A DNA stretch of 60,369 bases. Source: a virus. The first letter of the stretch is position 1. Each line of letters starts with the position of its first letter. The notes under the pieces were generated by a model. The model did no database searches. It had not been told where the DNA came from and was given only the letters and a program-made list of their open reading frames with translations. The stretch is taken from the IMG/VR virus record IMGVR_UViG_3300042514_000542, positions 1-60,369 of that record. One strand, given 5' to 3'. This document shows positions 8,468 through 17,609 of the stretch, piece by piece. Both the position numbers and the translations under genes were made by a program.

Positions 8468-10432
8468 CTAAATCTTAATCTCGCCCATATACCCTATACA
8501 TTTTTCAATGTGATTGATAACTTTACCCTGTTCTTCTCTGATATCCAGCAACAATTCACTTTTTTCTATATTTGATGGTTCGCCAGATTCCCTTAATTTT
8601 CGGACCAATTCAAATACATCAGTAATTTTCCACAATCTTTTTGTTTCATTTTTATAGTTCACTAAATCTACATTGAATGTTCTCTTAAACCATTCGTAGA
8701 AAATCTTAAATTTAGCATCTGTATACCTTTCATCCCTCTTGAAATAATATGTGTTGTTATCTCCAGCCATTATAATAAATCTATATATTCTCTCGAATGC
8801 ATTAACTGTAGATCTTAGATCGTAAAACAGACCTCCAATCGCTAAGTTTTCCCACTCCACAACCTTCAGTGGAGTTATAACCTCTAAAGATTGTAAATGT
8901 ATATTTGCACTAGAATTCCAAGTCGTAAAAGAATTAAGAGCCGATTTATATAATTCTAATGCTTCATTAATGTCATTTATTTTTTTAGTATCATATGCTT
9001 GCCAATCATAAGTGGAACATATTTTATATAAATTATATCTTAATACTTTATAGTCTATATTCTGTAACCATGGTAATGAATACTTAATAGTGTCGTATAT
9101 GTAGTCTTCATCTGGTTCATATTTATCTTCATATCCATGAATCTGAATATTCGCATCAATTTCAATCTCAATACCATCACCCAATGAATTAACCGTAACC
9201 CTCGGTGAACCGTCGTTGAAATTTCTACCCATATTACCCTTTAAGTGTGAAAATATTCCATGTGCTACAAGTTTCTCATACTCAGATGGGATATTATCTG
9301 ATGATGAATATATATCGTTTAAATATTCAAAAGGTTTGACTATATCTTTACCGAAATCGATTGTAATTTTCAACTCCACATTTACAACATGTCCATTATT
9401 GGTAGTGTCAAATGTTATTTGATTTCCTAATTCCTTTTCATTGTTTTGATTCAATAGTTCACTAACCACTTCGTCTGTTATTTCACTCCCAGTATTGAAC
9501 TCGAAATCAACTGGAGTATCTCCGTCATTATATAATTTTGGGTTCTTATATACTCTTTCACCACCAGTTAATTTTCTATTTAAATTTATAGACACCCACT
9601 CTTTTATATGCTGGTAAAATTCTGGATAATTAGATCCATATCTAGTTCCTACTGTATAAACCTTCCCTACATCAGAATTATGGGGTTTCATCAAAATCCT
9701 AGATAATGGTTTTTGAAGTTTACATTTAGGTTCCCCATTCGCAATATACATTTCATCTTCTGTTACAACATAAGCGACTAATGTTCCCTCATCAATATCT
9801 TGAGGTATATACTTTTTGTTTATTCCGGCCTTTTGTGCCGTCTTAGGATAATTAATTCGTTCTAGACCTAAATCCATACACGATGTCCAACTCCTGTCCG
9901 TAGATGCTCCAGCAATATCATATGGATGTCTGGAGATGACAATCACAAAATCCCCGTTAGATGATCGTATAGGATCATTTTTGAATTCGTGTAGTAATGG
10001 TTTACCTGTAACTGTTTTAGTTGTCTTTTTACCATCAACTCTGTGGGTGACTTCGATCTCCCCATCTTCTTCAAATTTTTGTAAAAGTTTTCCTATTTTA
10101 AGTGGATTTTTTCTGTCAACTTCTGTAGCGAAAGAAATCTCATCCACTATTTTATATTTATATGCAATACCCTTTATATAATCTTCCATACTATCTATTT
10201 GGTATTTTTTTTGGATTAAAAAATTTTCTATTTTTCTCTTTAATGGACTATCGATATTACTATAATCAATCTTCAAATTTCGAAATATTCTGTTTTTACC
10301 CTTAAAAATTTCATCTAATCTATCATTATATGCCCCAGAATACTTCTTGGATAGCATTTTTTTCTTGGCGTTTTTTAGGGAAATCGCTTCTGCTATAATA
10401 TAATGGTTTAATAATTCCTTGAATGAATCCAT
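8468..10432 (-). CDS. Large hypothetical protein, likely late
   Basis: 654 residues, not confidently recognised. It begins MDSFKELLNHYIIAEAISLK, a short amphipathic leader shared in style with several other late genes here. Residues about 150-310 hold a module with RSWTSCMDLG, EGTLVAYVV and YPEFYQHIKEW; similar modules occur in other large phages, but I know no proven function. The start is the ATG at 10432 because TAAATA ends 5 nt upstream; a longer in-frame start at 10486 would overlap the divergent promoter. It ends with TAG. A virion-packaged protein is possible. Confidence 0.7.
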   Translation of the reverse strand: MDSFKELLNHYIIAEAISLKNAKKKMLSKKYSGAYNDRLDEIFKGKNRIFRNLKIDYSNIDSPLKRKIENFLIQKKYQIDSMEDYIKGIAYKYKIVDEISFATEVDRKNPLKIGKLLQKFEEDGEIEVTHRVDGKKTTKTVTGKPLLHEFKNDPIRSSNGDFVIVISRHPYDIAGASTDRSWTSCMDLGLERINYPKTAQKAGINKKYIPQDIDEGTLVAYVVTEDEMYIANGEPKCKLQKPLSRILMKPHNSDVGKVYTVGTRYGSNYPEFYQHIKEWVSINLNRKLTGGERVYKNPKLYNDGDTPVDFEFNTGSEITDEVVSELLNQNNEKELGNQITFDTTNNGHVVNVELKITIDFGKDIVKPFEYLNDIYSSSDNIPSEYEKLVAHGIFSHLKGNMGRNFNDGSPRVTVNSLGDGIEIEIDANIQIHGYEDKYEPDEDYIYDTIKYSLPWLQNIDYKVLRYNLYKICSTYDWQAYDTKKINDINEALELYKSALNSFTTWNSSANIHLQSLEVITPLKVVEWENLAIGGLFYDLRSTVNAFERIYRFIIMAGDNNTYYFKRDERYTDAKFKIFYEWFKRTFNVDLVNYKNETKRLWKITDVFELVRKLRESGEPSNIEKSELLLDIREEQGKVINHIEKCIGYMGEIKI

Positions 10433-10437
10433 GTTTA

Positions 10438-10443
10438 TATTTA
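10438..10443 (-). promoter_or_regulatory. Late promoter for the 8468-10432 gene
   Basis: TAAATA on the minus strand, 5 nt before the ATG at 10432. Confidence 0.7.
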
Positions 10444-10462
10444 ATAATTTAAACGAAATAAC

Positions 10463-10468
10463 TAAATA
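10463..10468 (+). promoter_or_regulatory. Late promoter for the 10474 gene
   Basis: TAAATA, then ATAGT, then ATG at 10474; divergent from the promoter at 10438-10443. Confidence 0.75.
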
Positions 10469-10473
10469 ATAGT

Positions 10474-10923
10474 ATGTTATATACATTCAGTACACAACTC
10501 CTTTCTGCTCAAAAAACAGGAACACCTAATTTAATCGGAACAACGTTATCAGCAGTTGGTGTAACATTCCTATCTGGTGCGAATGTACCTTTTGCAACAC
10601 AAAAAGTCGTAGTATTATCTCTATCCACAACTGAAGAGGGAATCGCTTTCAATCCGGTGAGTATTTCGATTGCTTCCAATAACCTTTCAACATTTAACTT
10701 ATCGTCATATCCTTTATCGACTGTTAATGTTTTAGGATCTAGATTTGTAATTCCAACAGCACTCCATAGCTCAACATTTGCATTACTTGAAGTCGTGCCA
10801 AAAACATACACAATATTTACATGGTTATCAACATCAGCCGTTATTGATCCTCTAAGTACTACCAACACTCAAAACGTTATGACACCCGATAGACGTAGAT
10901 TGAGATTACTAGGATACGCATAA
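10474..10923 (+). CDS. Hypothetical structural-type protein
   Basis: 149 residues, rich in Ser/Thr/Val and predicted mostly beta (VTFLSGANVPFATQKVVVLS, NLSTFNLSSYPLSTVNVLGS). Not recognised. Late promoter control and position before baseplate genes suggest a virion protein. A strong terminator follows. Confidence 0.7.
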   Translation: MLYTFSTQLLSAQKTGTPNLIGTTLSAVGVTFLSGANVPFATQKVVVLSLSTTEEGIAFNPVSISIASNNLSTFNLSSYPLSTVNVLGSRFVIPTALHSSTFALLEVVPKTYTIFTWLSTSAVIDPLSTTNTQNVMTPDRRRLRLLGYA

Positions 10924-10955
10924 ATAGACACTTTTCGTCCATTTTTTAATATTTA

Positions 10956-10989
10956 AACACATCAGAATTCATTTTCTGATGTGTTTTTT
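10956..10989 (+). terminator. Rho-independent terminator
   Basis: AACACATCAGAA (10956-10967) pairs perfectly with TTCTGATGTGTT (10974-10985), loop of 6, then a T run. Confidence 0.92.
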
Positions 10990-10990
10990 G

Positions 10991-11018
10991 TTGACAACAT
11001 CATCTATCCCGTTAATTA
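10991..11018 (+). promoter_or_regulatory. Candidate sigma70-type promoter
   Basis: TTGACA at 10991-10996 and a weak TAATTA at 11013-11018 (16-bp spacing), just upstream of ATG 11023. Confidence 0.45.
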
Positions 11019-11022
11019 CACC

Positions 11023-11562
11023 ATGCACATGTCCGATAAGAACTATATAGCAACACCAGAAGATGTAGAATTTGTAAAACAATGGATTGATAAATTTGAA
11101 AAAAGTTGTTTTGCAACACAAAAAGTGGAGGAAGTGCAAGATTGGTCTAAATTTAGAGAAGCACAGGAAACTTATATGTTTAAAGGTTCAATACCATCAC
11201 TTTATAAACCTCAAACATTTTATCAATCAAAGAATTTTACATTTTATTTAGAGAGTGGTGATCGTGTATATATACCAAACGTGAAAATCGTAAAATCTGA
11301 AAAAGAGTTTAAAGAATTTATAAACAATAGTGGATATCTAATCTATAGATGCTTAGTTGGTGAGGATGGGTCCACTGGTGTTAGAAGTGGTTTCGCGGTT
11401 TATTACCATAAAGATTTTGGTAAAGTTGGGTGGTTGAAAGGTAGATTACAATTCCAATTACAAAAATTTTGTAGTGAAAGCTTCATTCATTGGTTCTATG
11501 GTATCAAAAAGTTCCAATTTCCCAATATTCAGATTAATGGGACAAACAAATCTTGTGATTAA
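11023..11562 (+). CDS. Hypothetical protein
   Basis: 179 residues, not recognised; basic, aromatic-rich (FYQSKNFTFYLESGDRVYIPN, GKVGWLKGRLQFQLQKF). A GTG at 10981 would lie inside the terminator stem and is unlikely. ATG 11023 (or 11029) lies just downstream of a TTGACA promoter-like sequence. The TAA stop overlaps the late promoter of the gp5-like gene. Confidence 0.65.
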   Translation: MHMSDKNYIATPEDVEFVKQWIDKFEKSCFATQKVEEVQDWSKFREAQETYMFKGSIPSLYKPQTFYQSKNFTFYLESGDRVYIPNVKIVKSEKEFKEFINNSGYLIYRCLVGEDGSTGVRSGFAVYYHKDFGKVGWLKGRLQFQLQKFCSESFIHWFYGIKKFQFPNIQINGTNKSCD

Positions 11563-11565
11563 ATA
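11560..11565 (+). promoter_or_regulatory. Late promoter for gp5-like hub gene
   Basis: TAAATA, then CTATT, then GTG at 11571; overlaps the previous stop codon. Confidence 0.8.
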
Positions 11566-11570
11566 CTATT

Positions 11571-12317
11571 GTGTTTGTTAGAGGAAGCGGAAGTGGTAAT
11601 GAGTATCGTAGAGTTGATAACTCTTTTTATCGAGGAATTGTGGTCAAGAATAATGACCCAGCCAAACTTAATAGAGTTAAGGTATATATCCCAGAACTCA
11701 CTAATCAACCATATGATGACTGGTTTGAGAAATTTGAAACTTTTATATTAAAGTCACCGGGAACTAATTCTAATCCGAAAACAGAAAGTGAGAAAAAAAC
11801 CAATGGTGATTGGGAAGATACTAAACTATTTGAAGAAGTTTGTAAAGGTATTCCATGGGCTGAACAATGTTCACCCCTAGTAGGTGAATCTGGAAGTTTT
11901 CGATATTATAAGGATGGTGAAATATCAACCATCTCCGATTGTAATTACGTGGATGGATTTGAAGTTATAAACAAAGAATCACCAACCATAGATATCGGAT
12001 CGTTTTCCCCTGCATATTTATATGAAAATATAGCAACTACACTTGGAGATGCCTTCTCAAATCCTATCGGTAACTTTTCAGTTAAATGTAATCCATATTC
12101 CTTCTCATATAGACCTTCAAACCATGTCAATAAATCCAAAGGATTATTTGGTGTTCCTGAAGTTGGGTCTAAGGTTTGGGTATTTCACTATGAGGGTGAT
12201 CTAAACTTTCCCATTTATTTTGGTGTTTATAGGGATTATAGAGAGATGTCTATGATTAATAATACGGACAATGAAGAAATGATTAGTTCTAAGTATCCAT
12301 TAGATTTCGATAACTAA
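11571..12317 (+). CDS. 5: Baseplate hub protein, gp5 N-terminal (OB-fold) homologue
   Basis: 248 residues. It resembles the N-terminal OB domain of T4 gp5, which seats the spike in the gp27 hub: YRGIVVKNNDPAKLNRVKVY at the start and GVPEVGSKVWVFHYEGD / FPIYFGVYRD at the end. No lysozyme domain is present. The start is GTG, fixed by the late promoter 5 nt upstream. The spike part is a separate gene immediately downstream, so the T4 gp5 polypeptide is split in two here. Confidence 0.78.
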   Translation: MFVRGSGSGNEYRRVDNSFYRGIVVKNNDPAKLNRVKVYIPELTNQPYDDWFEKFETFILKSPGTNSNPKTESEKKTNGDWEDTKLFEEVCKGIPWAEQCSPLVGESGSFRYYKDGEISTISDCNYVDGFEVINKESPTIDIGSFSPAYLYENIATTLGDAFSNPIGNFSVKCNPYSFSYRPSNHVNKSKGLFGVPEVGSKVWVFHYEGDLNFPIYFGVYRDYREMSMINNTDNEEMISSKYPLDFDN

Positions 12318-12321
12318 TACT

Positions 12322-12327
12322 TAAATA
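12322..12327 (+). promoter_or_regulatory. Late promoter for spike gene
   Basis: TAAATA, then TTTTA, then ATG at 12333. Confidence 0.75.
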
Positions 12328-12332
12328 TTTTA

Positions 12333-14018
12333 ATGGGATTAGTATATAAAAATCGACTTATAATTAGCCAAAGAGGTGGTGGTCTGGATATAGACAACAC
12401 AACCGAACAGGAAAAGGTTAAATTATCACATAGAAGTGGATCTAGTATTAACATAACGAATGTTGTAACTTCGGAGTTAGCAACCAATAATAAACAGACA
12501 AATGTTGTCCACGACTTATTTGAAACTGTGGGTAACGATAAAACTACATTCACTGGTGGTGATGTAAGTGAAAGAGTTGTAGGTAATTCTTTTTCTATAA
12601 GAGGAGTGGCATCACAGGCAGAATTAGATGCCTATAAATTATGGAAAGATACTTATTCTGAAGTAGCCAAACTTAACAGTGAATTTAAAATAAAGCGTGG
12701 TGGTTCGGGATATCCCAATGGTAATGATACCGACTTATCGGGAACCAGAGATGACAATCCAGTAATAGGATCTAAGACATATACGGTGGAGAATAAATTC
12801 TCTGGATATACCGGTATACCTCTACGAAATAAAGATGTTGATCAAGTTGTTGATTATACAACAGTTCCAGATAAGGGTAAAACTAAACCAGCAGAAGAGA
12901 GAACGATTAAAGAAAGAGATATTAATCAATCCGCTGGAAGTAGCGGATCTAATGCACCCGGTGTATTAGAATTTGGTGCATCGAAGTCTGCCGCAACCGA
13001 AAATGGTGATTGGGCTGATAACGATCCAGCTAAGAAAATTAACGAAGCTATATTAGCTATTCAAGATAAGCTTTTAGCTATTGAACAAAAAATGGGCTTG
13101 GGTGATGACGTATCTTATGTGAAAAGAAATAAGATAGAACAAGTTGGTGCAGAATTTAATGATTATCCATCTATAAGAATTGACGAAAAAGGTAGAAGTC
13201 AACCATTTGAAATGTTGGTATCCGAAACCGGAACATATAAAAATCATGATTATATCCCCCATGTGGAGGAAGTAGATAATTCATCTAACTTCCCATGTGG
13301 TAATGATGATGCAGTTATAGGTAATAAATTTTCCAGAACTGTTGGTAGTGGTGGTATAGGTTTAAAGACTACAGGACCAATGGAACTTGGTGGAACTACT
13401 CTAAAGGCTGGATTTAAAAAGATTAACATTAACTCATCTCATGGTATTCAAATAGCGTCTGAGAATTCTTTAGAATTACAATCATTAAAGACAATTACCC
13501 TAAGAACTAATAGACAGGTGTATGTGGAATCCTCCCTTGGGGTTAAGGGTAATGTTATTGTTGGGGGTGGTTTAAGTGTTGAAGGGGAGACTTATCTACA
13601 ACACGTTACAGCACCACTTGAGGTTCAGCAAACGCAGGATACGATCATTATGGGTAAATTTGCAGCAGATGAAAATCGTAAGTTAGTTATAGGAGAAGCT
13701 AATGTAGGGGGTGCTTGGTATCCCGTGTATGCTAATAAGACGGATAATCTTATTGTGAATTACCCACATAGTCACCACTTCAATAATATACCTTTGAGAT
13801 TAACTAAATCGAATAAGGATGTTCGCAATATGGCTGCATCCGAAAAGATCAATACGCATAATAACGTATCCCAAGCGTTGCCACAGTTACATGAGAGGAA
13901 GACCCCGAAGAATGATGAGTCAGCGGCGAAAGATAGCATTTTGTCTACCATAAATGGAGAAAGTTCAGTAGTATCATACAAACTTTCTAATGGACTTACG
14001 ATTAACATATATAAATAA
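12333..14018 (+). CDS. 5: Baseplate central spike, gp5 C-terminal-like
   Basis: 561 residues. It begins with RLIISQRGGGLDIDN, typical of the strand after the gp5 OB domain, and has a long beta-rich middle with a coiled segment (INEAILAIQDKLLAIEQKM). Residues about 360-450 have beta-helix character (GIQIASENSLELQSLKTITLR ... VIVGGGLSVEGETYLQ). The end, HSHHFNNIPLRLTKSN and NTHNNVSQALPQLHERK, matches the tail region of gp5-type spikes. It forms the membrane-piercing needle with the upstream hub protein. A degenerate copy of its C-terminus lies at 15145-15267. Confidence 0.75.
   Translation: MGLVYKNRLIISQRGGGLDIDNTTEQEKVKLSHRSGSSINITNVVTSELATNNKQTNVVHDLFETVGNDKTTFTGGDVSERVVGNSFSIRGVASQAELDAYKLWKDTYSEVAKLNSEFKIKRGGSGYPNGNDTDLSGTRDDNPVIGSKTYTVENKFSGYTGIPLRNKDVDQVVDYTTVPDKGKTKPAEERTIKERDINQSAGSSGSNAPGVLEFGASKSAATENGDWADNDPAKKINEAILAIQDKLLAIEQKMGLGDDVSYVKRNKIEQVGAEFNDYPSIRIDEKGRSQPFEMLVSETGTYKNHDYIPHVEEVDNSSNFPCGNDDAVIGNKFSRTVGSGGIGLKTTGPMELGGTTLKAGFKKININSSHGIQIASENSLELQSLKTITLRTNRQVYVESSLGVKGNVIVGGGLSVEGETYLQHVTAPLEVQQTQDTIIMGKFAADENRKLVIGEANVGGAWYPVYANKTDNLIVNYPHSHHFNNIPLRLTKSNKDVRNMAASEKINTHNNVSQALPQLHERKTPKNDESAAKDSILSTINGESSVVSYKLSNGLTINIYK
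14010..14017 (+). promoter_or_regulatory. Late promoter for the repeat protein
   Basis: Perfect TATAAATA inside the last codons of the spike gene, 11 nt before ATG 14029. Confidence 0.75.
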
Positions 14019-14028
14019 TATCATAACA

Positions 14029-15087
14029 ATGAATAGTGAAAATATCGAAATTCCAGCACCAGAGAAGCCATATATGGTTCTACCAAAAGGGTTGAGACTC
14101 CCACCACCTGAAAATATCATATTGGAGAACTCCCGTATAGTGAGCATTGCTGGTTGGTCTGATGAGGAAATTACCAATGTGATCTTAGAATACGAAAAAT
14201 ATAACAAGGCTGATGATACTAATACTAATACTGATACTGTTGCGAGAGAGTTGGTTTTACATTACGTAAGATCAAAACGACCAATAACCTACACACTTTT
14301 GGAGGGACTTAAGATTTACATAAATGACTATAAAGAAAGTATAACGCTTTTAAACAGTGTTGGTAAACTGATTCAAGCACCACCAGGATTATACATGACA
14401 CTACCCGCTGGGTTGAAACTCCCACAATCACCAGAATACCTCACCTCCGATGCTTTTGCCATCGAAGGCAAGAAATGGTCAGAGGAGTTCGAAAACGGTT
14501 TTATCACATTGGTATCTACCCGTTGGATGAACATTGATGGTTGGTCTGATGAGGAAATTGCCGATGTGATCTTAGAATACGAAAAATATAATCGTGGTGT
14601 TAAATGGGCTGAGAAGGTTGCTGAGGCTGCTGCTGAGGCTGCTGCTGAGGCTGCTGAGAAGGTTGCTGCTGAGGCTGCTGAGAAGGTTGCTGCTGAGAAG
14701 GTTGCTGCGAGAGATAAGATGTTGCCTTTCGTAAGAGGAAAACGACCACTATTGTACAAACTGTCTGGTGGGCTTAAGATTTACATAGATGACTCGTATG
14801 AAGGTCAAATGATGACCAACCATTTCGATGACCTGGTTCCAATGCCGTTGGGGCCATATATGATACTACCCAAAGGGTTGAGACTCCTACCACCGCCCGG
14901 AACATATCAAAAGAAAAGCCAATACGATGATTACTTTCCAGAAGTTATGGCTAGTGGATTAATAATTGAGACATTCCTCGATCCAAGCGGTTATTGGATA
15001 CTGGAGAAACCCCGTGTAGTATTCATTAATGGTTGGTCTGATGAGAAACTTGCTGATACACTCGTAGAACACGAAAAACATAATTAA
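14029..15087 (+). CDS. Triplicated-repeat protein with Ala/Glu linker
   Basis: 352 residues, not recognised. It has three units, each with a Y-M-x-LP-x-GL-x-L-P strand (PYMVLPKGLRLPPP, LYMTLPAGLKLPQSP, PYMILPKGLRLLPPP) and a GWSDEEIADVILEYEKYN helix. Two units also carry a KRP-x-x-Y-x-L-x-x-GLKIYI motif. Between units two and three is a helical Ala/Glu/Lys linker encoded by near-perfect GCT/GAG repeats. Start ATG 14029 is preferred over 13990 because of the late promoter. Position after the spike suggests a virion or baseplate accessory. Confidence 0.7.
   Translation: MNSENIEIPAPEKPYMVLPKGLRLPPPENIILENSRIVSIAGWSDEEITNVILEYEKYNKADDTNTNTDTVARELVLHYVRSKRPITYTLLEGLKIYINDYKESITLLNSVGKLIQAPPGLYMTLPAGLKLPQSPEYLTSDAFAIEGKKWSEEFENGFITLVSTRWMNIDGWSDEEIADVILEYEKYNRGVKWAEKVAEAAAEAAAEAAEKVAAEAAEKVAAEKVAARDKMLPFVRGKRPLLYKLSGGLKIYIDDSYEGQMMTNHFDDLVPMPLGPYMILPKGLRLLPPPGTYQKKSQYDDYFPEVMASGLIIETFLDPSGYWILEKPRVVFINGWSDEKLADTLVEHEKHN
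14627..14709 (+). repeat. Tandem GCT/GAG codon repeat
   Basis: Repeats of GCTGCTGAGGCT and GAGAAGGTTGCTGCT encode an Ala/Glu/Lys helix; likely to vary in length by slippage. Confidence 0.85.
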
Positions 15088-15144
15088 AGGACTTACATCC
15101 TGCTCTATGATGTTGTATTCTATGTCGAATAATCCAACCACTAA

Positions 15145-15267
15145 TCTCTTCAACGTTGTGACGTTTGGGTATCTACCGAAAATATCAACACCCACAATAA
15201 TATCTCTCAAGCGTTGCCACAAACGCATGAGAGAAAATTGGCAACTATCAAAGAATCTGATCAATAA
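15145..15267 (+). pseudogene. Decayed copy of the gp5-like spike C-terminus
   Basis: An open stretch without a start codon encodes NINTHNNISQALPQTHERKL, nearly identical to INTHNNVSQALPQLHERKT near the end of the spike protein (12333-14018). Upstream in-frame stops and loss of similarity show a fragment. It overlaps the 3' end of the antisense clpP gene. It fits a lost second spike gene or a recombination scar. Confidence 0.75.
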
Positions 15268-15871
15268 TTCCATATTCAAGACATTCTTGAGCCGTGAGAT
15301 ATATATCTCGTTTCATAAGTTCATCTAATCTCTTCATTGGGATTTTAGTATATTCTTTGTAGATGTTCTTCAAACACTTCATCAGTGCTGTGGCACTTTC
15401 CATAGCGTCTTCCATCTCAGAAAACTTACCATACATATCACCAGATAGTTGATGTATGAGTAGTGTCGCATGTCTACCCATAAATCTTTTATGTCCTGCA
15501 ATAGTTATAAGTGTTCCAGCAGATGCTACACAGCCATCGACATATGTATAAATTTTGGATTTTAGACTGGATAGTTTATCTAGTGTTGATAACGCTGAAT
15601 ATATCTCACCACCATTTGTTTTTATATGTAGATGGATGATTGGTGTGAATGAATCACCCAAAACATTCTTAGTATTTTGTAACTTTAGATCAACCTCCAA
15701 TAGTAGTTTATTAAGCTCTAAAATAGATCCATCATTAACATCTTCATAGAAGAAGATATTATTTTCAACTAATTTTAAGGATGATCCCCCATCCGTGTTA
15801 ATCATTATAGTTTGTGGGTCGTCCATAGTGTCCATAGACATTCTTTGTTTATTTGTTTGTTTCCAATTCAT
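15248..15871 (-). CDS. clpP: ClpP-like serine protease (S14)
   Basis: 207 residues. Family core is complete: Ser117 in GCVASAGTLI, His140 in LLIHQLSGD, Asp189 in KRDIYLTAQECLEYGIIDQI. The segment PIIHLHIKTNGGEI matches the ClpP oxyanion region. I chose ATG 15871 because an AAGGA ribosome-binding sequence lies 7 nt upstream; a GTG at 15886 is the alternative. It overlaps nothing upstream but lies 4 nt after nrdA, so it is in one operon with nrdA and nrdB. Substrates are unknown; phage ClpP proteins may act in proteolysis with host Clp ATPases or in head maturation. Confidence 0.9.
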   Translation of the reverse strand: MNWKQTNKQRMSMDTMDDPQTIMINTDGGSSLKLVENNIFFYEDVNDGSILELNKLLLEVDLKLQNTKNVLGDSFTPIIHLHIKTNGGEIYSALSTLDKLSSLKSKIYTYVDGCVASAGTLITIAGHKRFMGRHATLLIHQLSGDMYGKFSEMEDAMESATALMKCLKNIYKEYTKIPMKRLDELMKRDIYLTAQECLEYGIIDQIL

Positions 15872-15875
15872 AATA

Positions 15876-17603
15876 TTATCCTTCACATGATTTACATGTC
15901 ATAATTGACCTAGCCAACATTTGTGATGGGTTGGTGCTTCTCTGATAATAGAGACTCTTAATTCCTTGCTCCCAAGCAAAGATCATAAGCTCATTAACAT
16001 CCTTTGGTTTGATATCTGGTGGTATCATTAGATTTATAGATTGCCCTTGGTCGATGAACTTCTGTCTTTGTGCTGCTTGAATTATAATTTCCTTTTGAGG
16101 AATCTCTCCAAAAGTTTTAAACACATCCTTTTCATCTTGAGTTAGGAAATCTAAATGTTGGACAGAACCTCCATGAATTAGGATGTCTTTCCAAACTGCT
16201 TGTGTATTTTGCCCCTTAGTTTCTAGGAATGATACCAAATATGGATTCTTGAAAGTGAATTTACCCTTAGCCAAATCCTTGGTAAAGTAATTACTATTCA
16301 ATGGTTCGATACTTGGAGATACTTGACCTAGAATGAATGAGCTACTTGTAGTGGGTGCAACTGCCATAGTTGTGACATTCCTTCTACCATAACCCTGTAA
16401 TAAAGGTGGTTCTCCGAATTCAGAGGATAATTTAGAAGTGGCTGAATCACTTTTATTCTTAATAAAACTCCAAACTTCAGTATTTAGAAACTTAGCATCC
16501 ATCGATTCGAATGCAATCATTTTAGATTGTAGTAAAGAATGCCATCCCAAAATTCCAATACCTAATGCTCTCTGATTGAATGCGAAGGCTCTAGGTGCTT
16601 CCATGAAGGGCTTCCCTTCAGTTTTAGTAATGAATTCTGACATTACTGCATCTAGAAAATAAACAAGTGTTTCAACTGCATCCGTTTCTTTCCACTCGTC
16701 CCAAGTTTCCAAGTTCACAGACGAAAGATCGCACACAAAGGATTCTTCATTTGAATTAGATAACATAATCTCAGAACATAAGTTTGAGTTATGAATTGTT
16801 AATCCCTTATCCTTATAAACTTGTGGTGCTTGATTATTAGCATTATCTGAGAAGAAGATATATGGATATCCAGTTTCAAAACGCTTCTTAATAACTAGAC
16901 CCCAAATCTTACGTGCGTGTTTATCCCCATCAATCATGGATTTCATCCATTCATCAGATACACAAACACCGATGGACATGTTTTGAATCGAATGTCCATC
17001 TGATTTAATTTTTAGAAATTCCTCAATATCTGGATGATCGATTGGTAGATATCCAGCGAATGAACCTCTACGAACATTCCCTTGAGAAACGATATCCATC
17101 ATCTTCTCATAAAGTTCCATGAAGTGAACCGCACCAGTTGAAGTGCCACCAGTAGAGATTTCAGAGCCTCTACCACGTAATTTCCCAAAGTATGCACTGG
17201 TTCCACCACCATACTTTGTCATCATAGAGACTTCGGCTAATTTATAGCCTGTAATAGCCTCCAGAGTATCATCTACATAACTTCCGAAGCAACTGATAGG
17301 TAGACCCCTATCCCTTCCAAAATTGCTCCATATGGGGCTAGAAAGGGAGTAATACCCCCTCTTCATATATCCGACGAATTTATTAGAAAAATTTCTAATA
17401 TGTTCAGGATATGTTAAATCGTCCCACTCATCCCATTTTGATGTTGGAACTAAATTCTTCTCCCAATACGCAATCTTTAGATATTTCTCTGCTGCTTTTG
17501 CAATATCTTTTATTCTACCCTCTGCGGTTTCACCCTCTAATAAATACCCACGTTCTAGGAATTTCCTAGAGTCCTTGTTTAACCAATAATAGTCTTCTCT
17601 CAT
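15876..17603 (-). CDS. nrdA: Ribonucleotide reductase class I alpha subunit
   Basis: 575 residues, the catalytic subunit that converts ribonucleotides to deoxyribonucleotides. Catalytic residues are visible: Cys105 (PISCFGS), Asn274-Cys276-Glu278 (HNSNLCSEI), Cys291 (VCDLSSVNLE), the tyrosine pair in LYYQRSTNP, and the C-terminal redox pair CKSC (570/573). It is much shorter than E. coli NrdA and lacks the N-terminal ATP cone, so allosteric activity control by dATP is probably absent. It lies in the order nrdB-nrdA-clpP with 6 nt between nrdB and nrdA. Confidence 0.96.
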   Translation of the reverse strand: MREDYYWLNKDSRKFLERGYLLEGETAEGRIKDIAKAAEKYLKIAYWEKNLVPTSKWDEWDDLTYPEHIRNFSNKFVGYMKRGYYSLSSPIWSNFGRDRGLPISCFGSYVDDTLEAITGYKLAEVSMMTKYGGGTSAYFGKLRGRGSEISTGGTSTGAVHFMELYEKMMDIVSQGNVRRGSFAGYLPIDHPDIEEFLKIKSDGHSIQNMSIGVCVSDEWMKSMIDGDKHARKIWGLVIKKRFETGYPYIFFSDNANNQAPQVYKDKGLTIHNSNLCSEIMLSNSNEESFVCDLSSVNLETWDEWKETDAVETLVYFLDAVMSEFITKTEGKPFMEAPRAFAFNQRALGIGILGWHSLLQSKMIAFESMDAKFLNTEVWSFIKNKSDSATSKLSSEFGEPPLLQGYGRRNVTTMAVAPTTSSSFILGQVSPSIEPLNSNYFTKDLAKGKFTFKNPYLVSFLETKGQNTQAVWKDILIHGGSVQHLDFLTQDEKDVFKTFGEIPQKEIIIQAAQRQKFIDQGQSINLMIPPDIKPKDVNELMIFAWEQGIKSLYYQRSTNPSQMLARSIMTCKSCEG

Positions 17604-17609
17604 AATAAT

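Noticed and set aside
14373-14759. Ala-rich open frame antisense to the repeat protein
   Set aside because: It is a shadow of the GCT/GAG codon repeat; no promoter or start signal.
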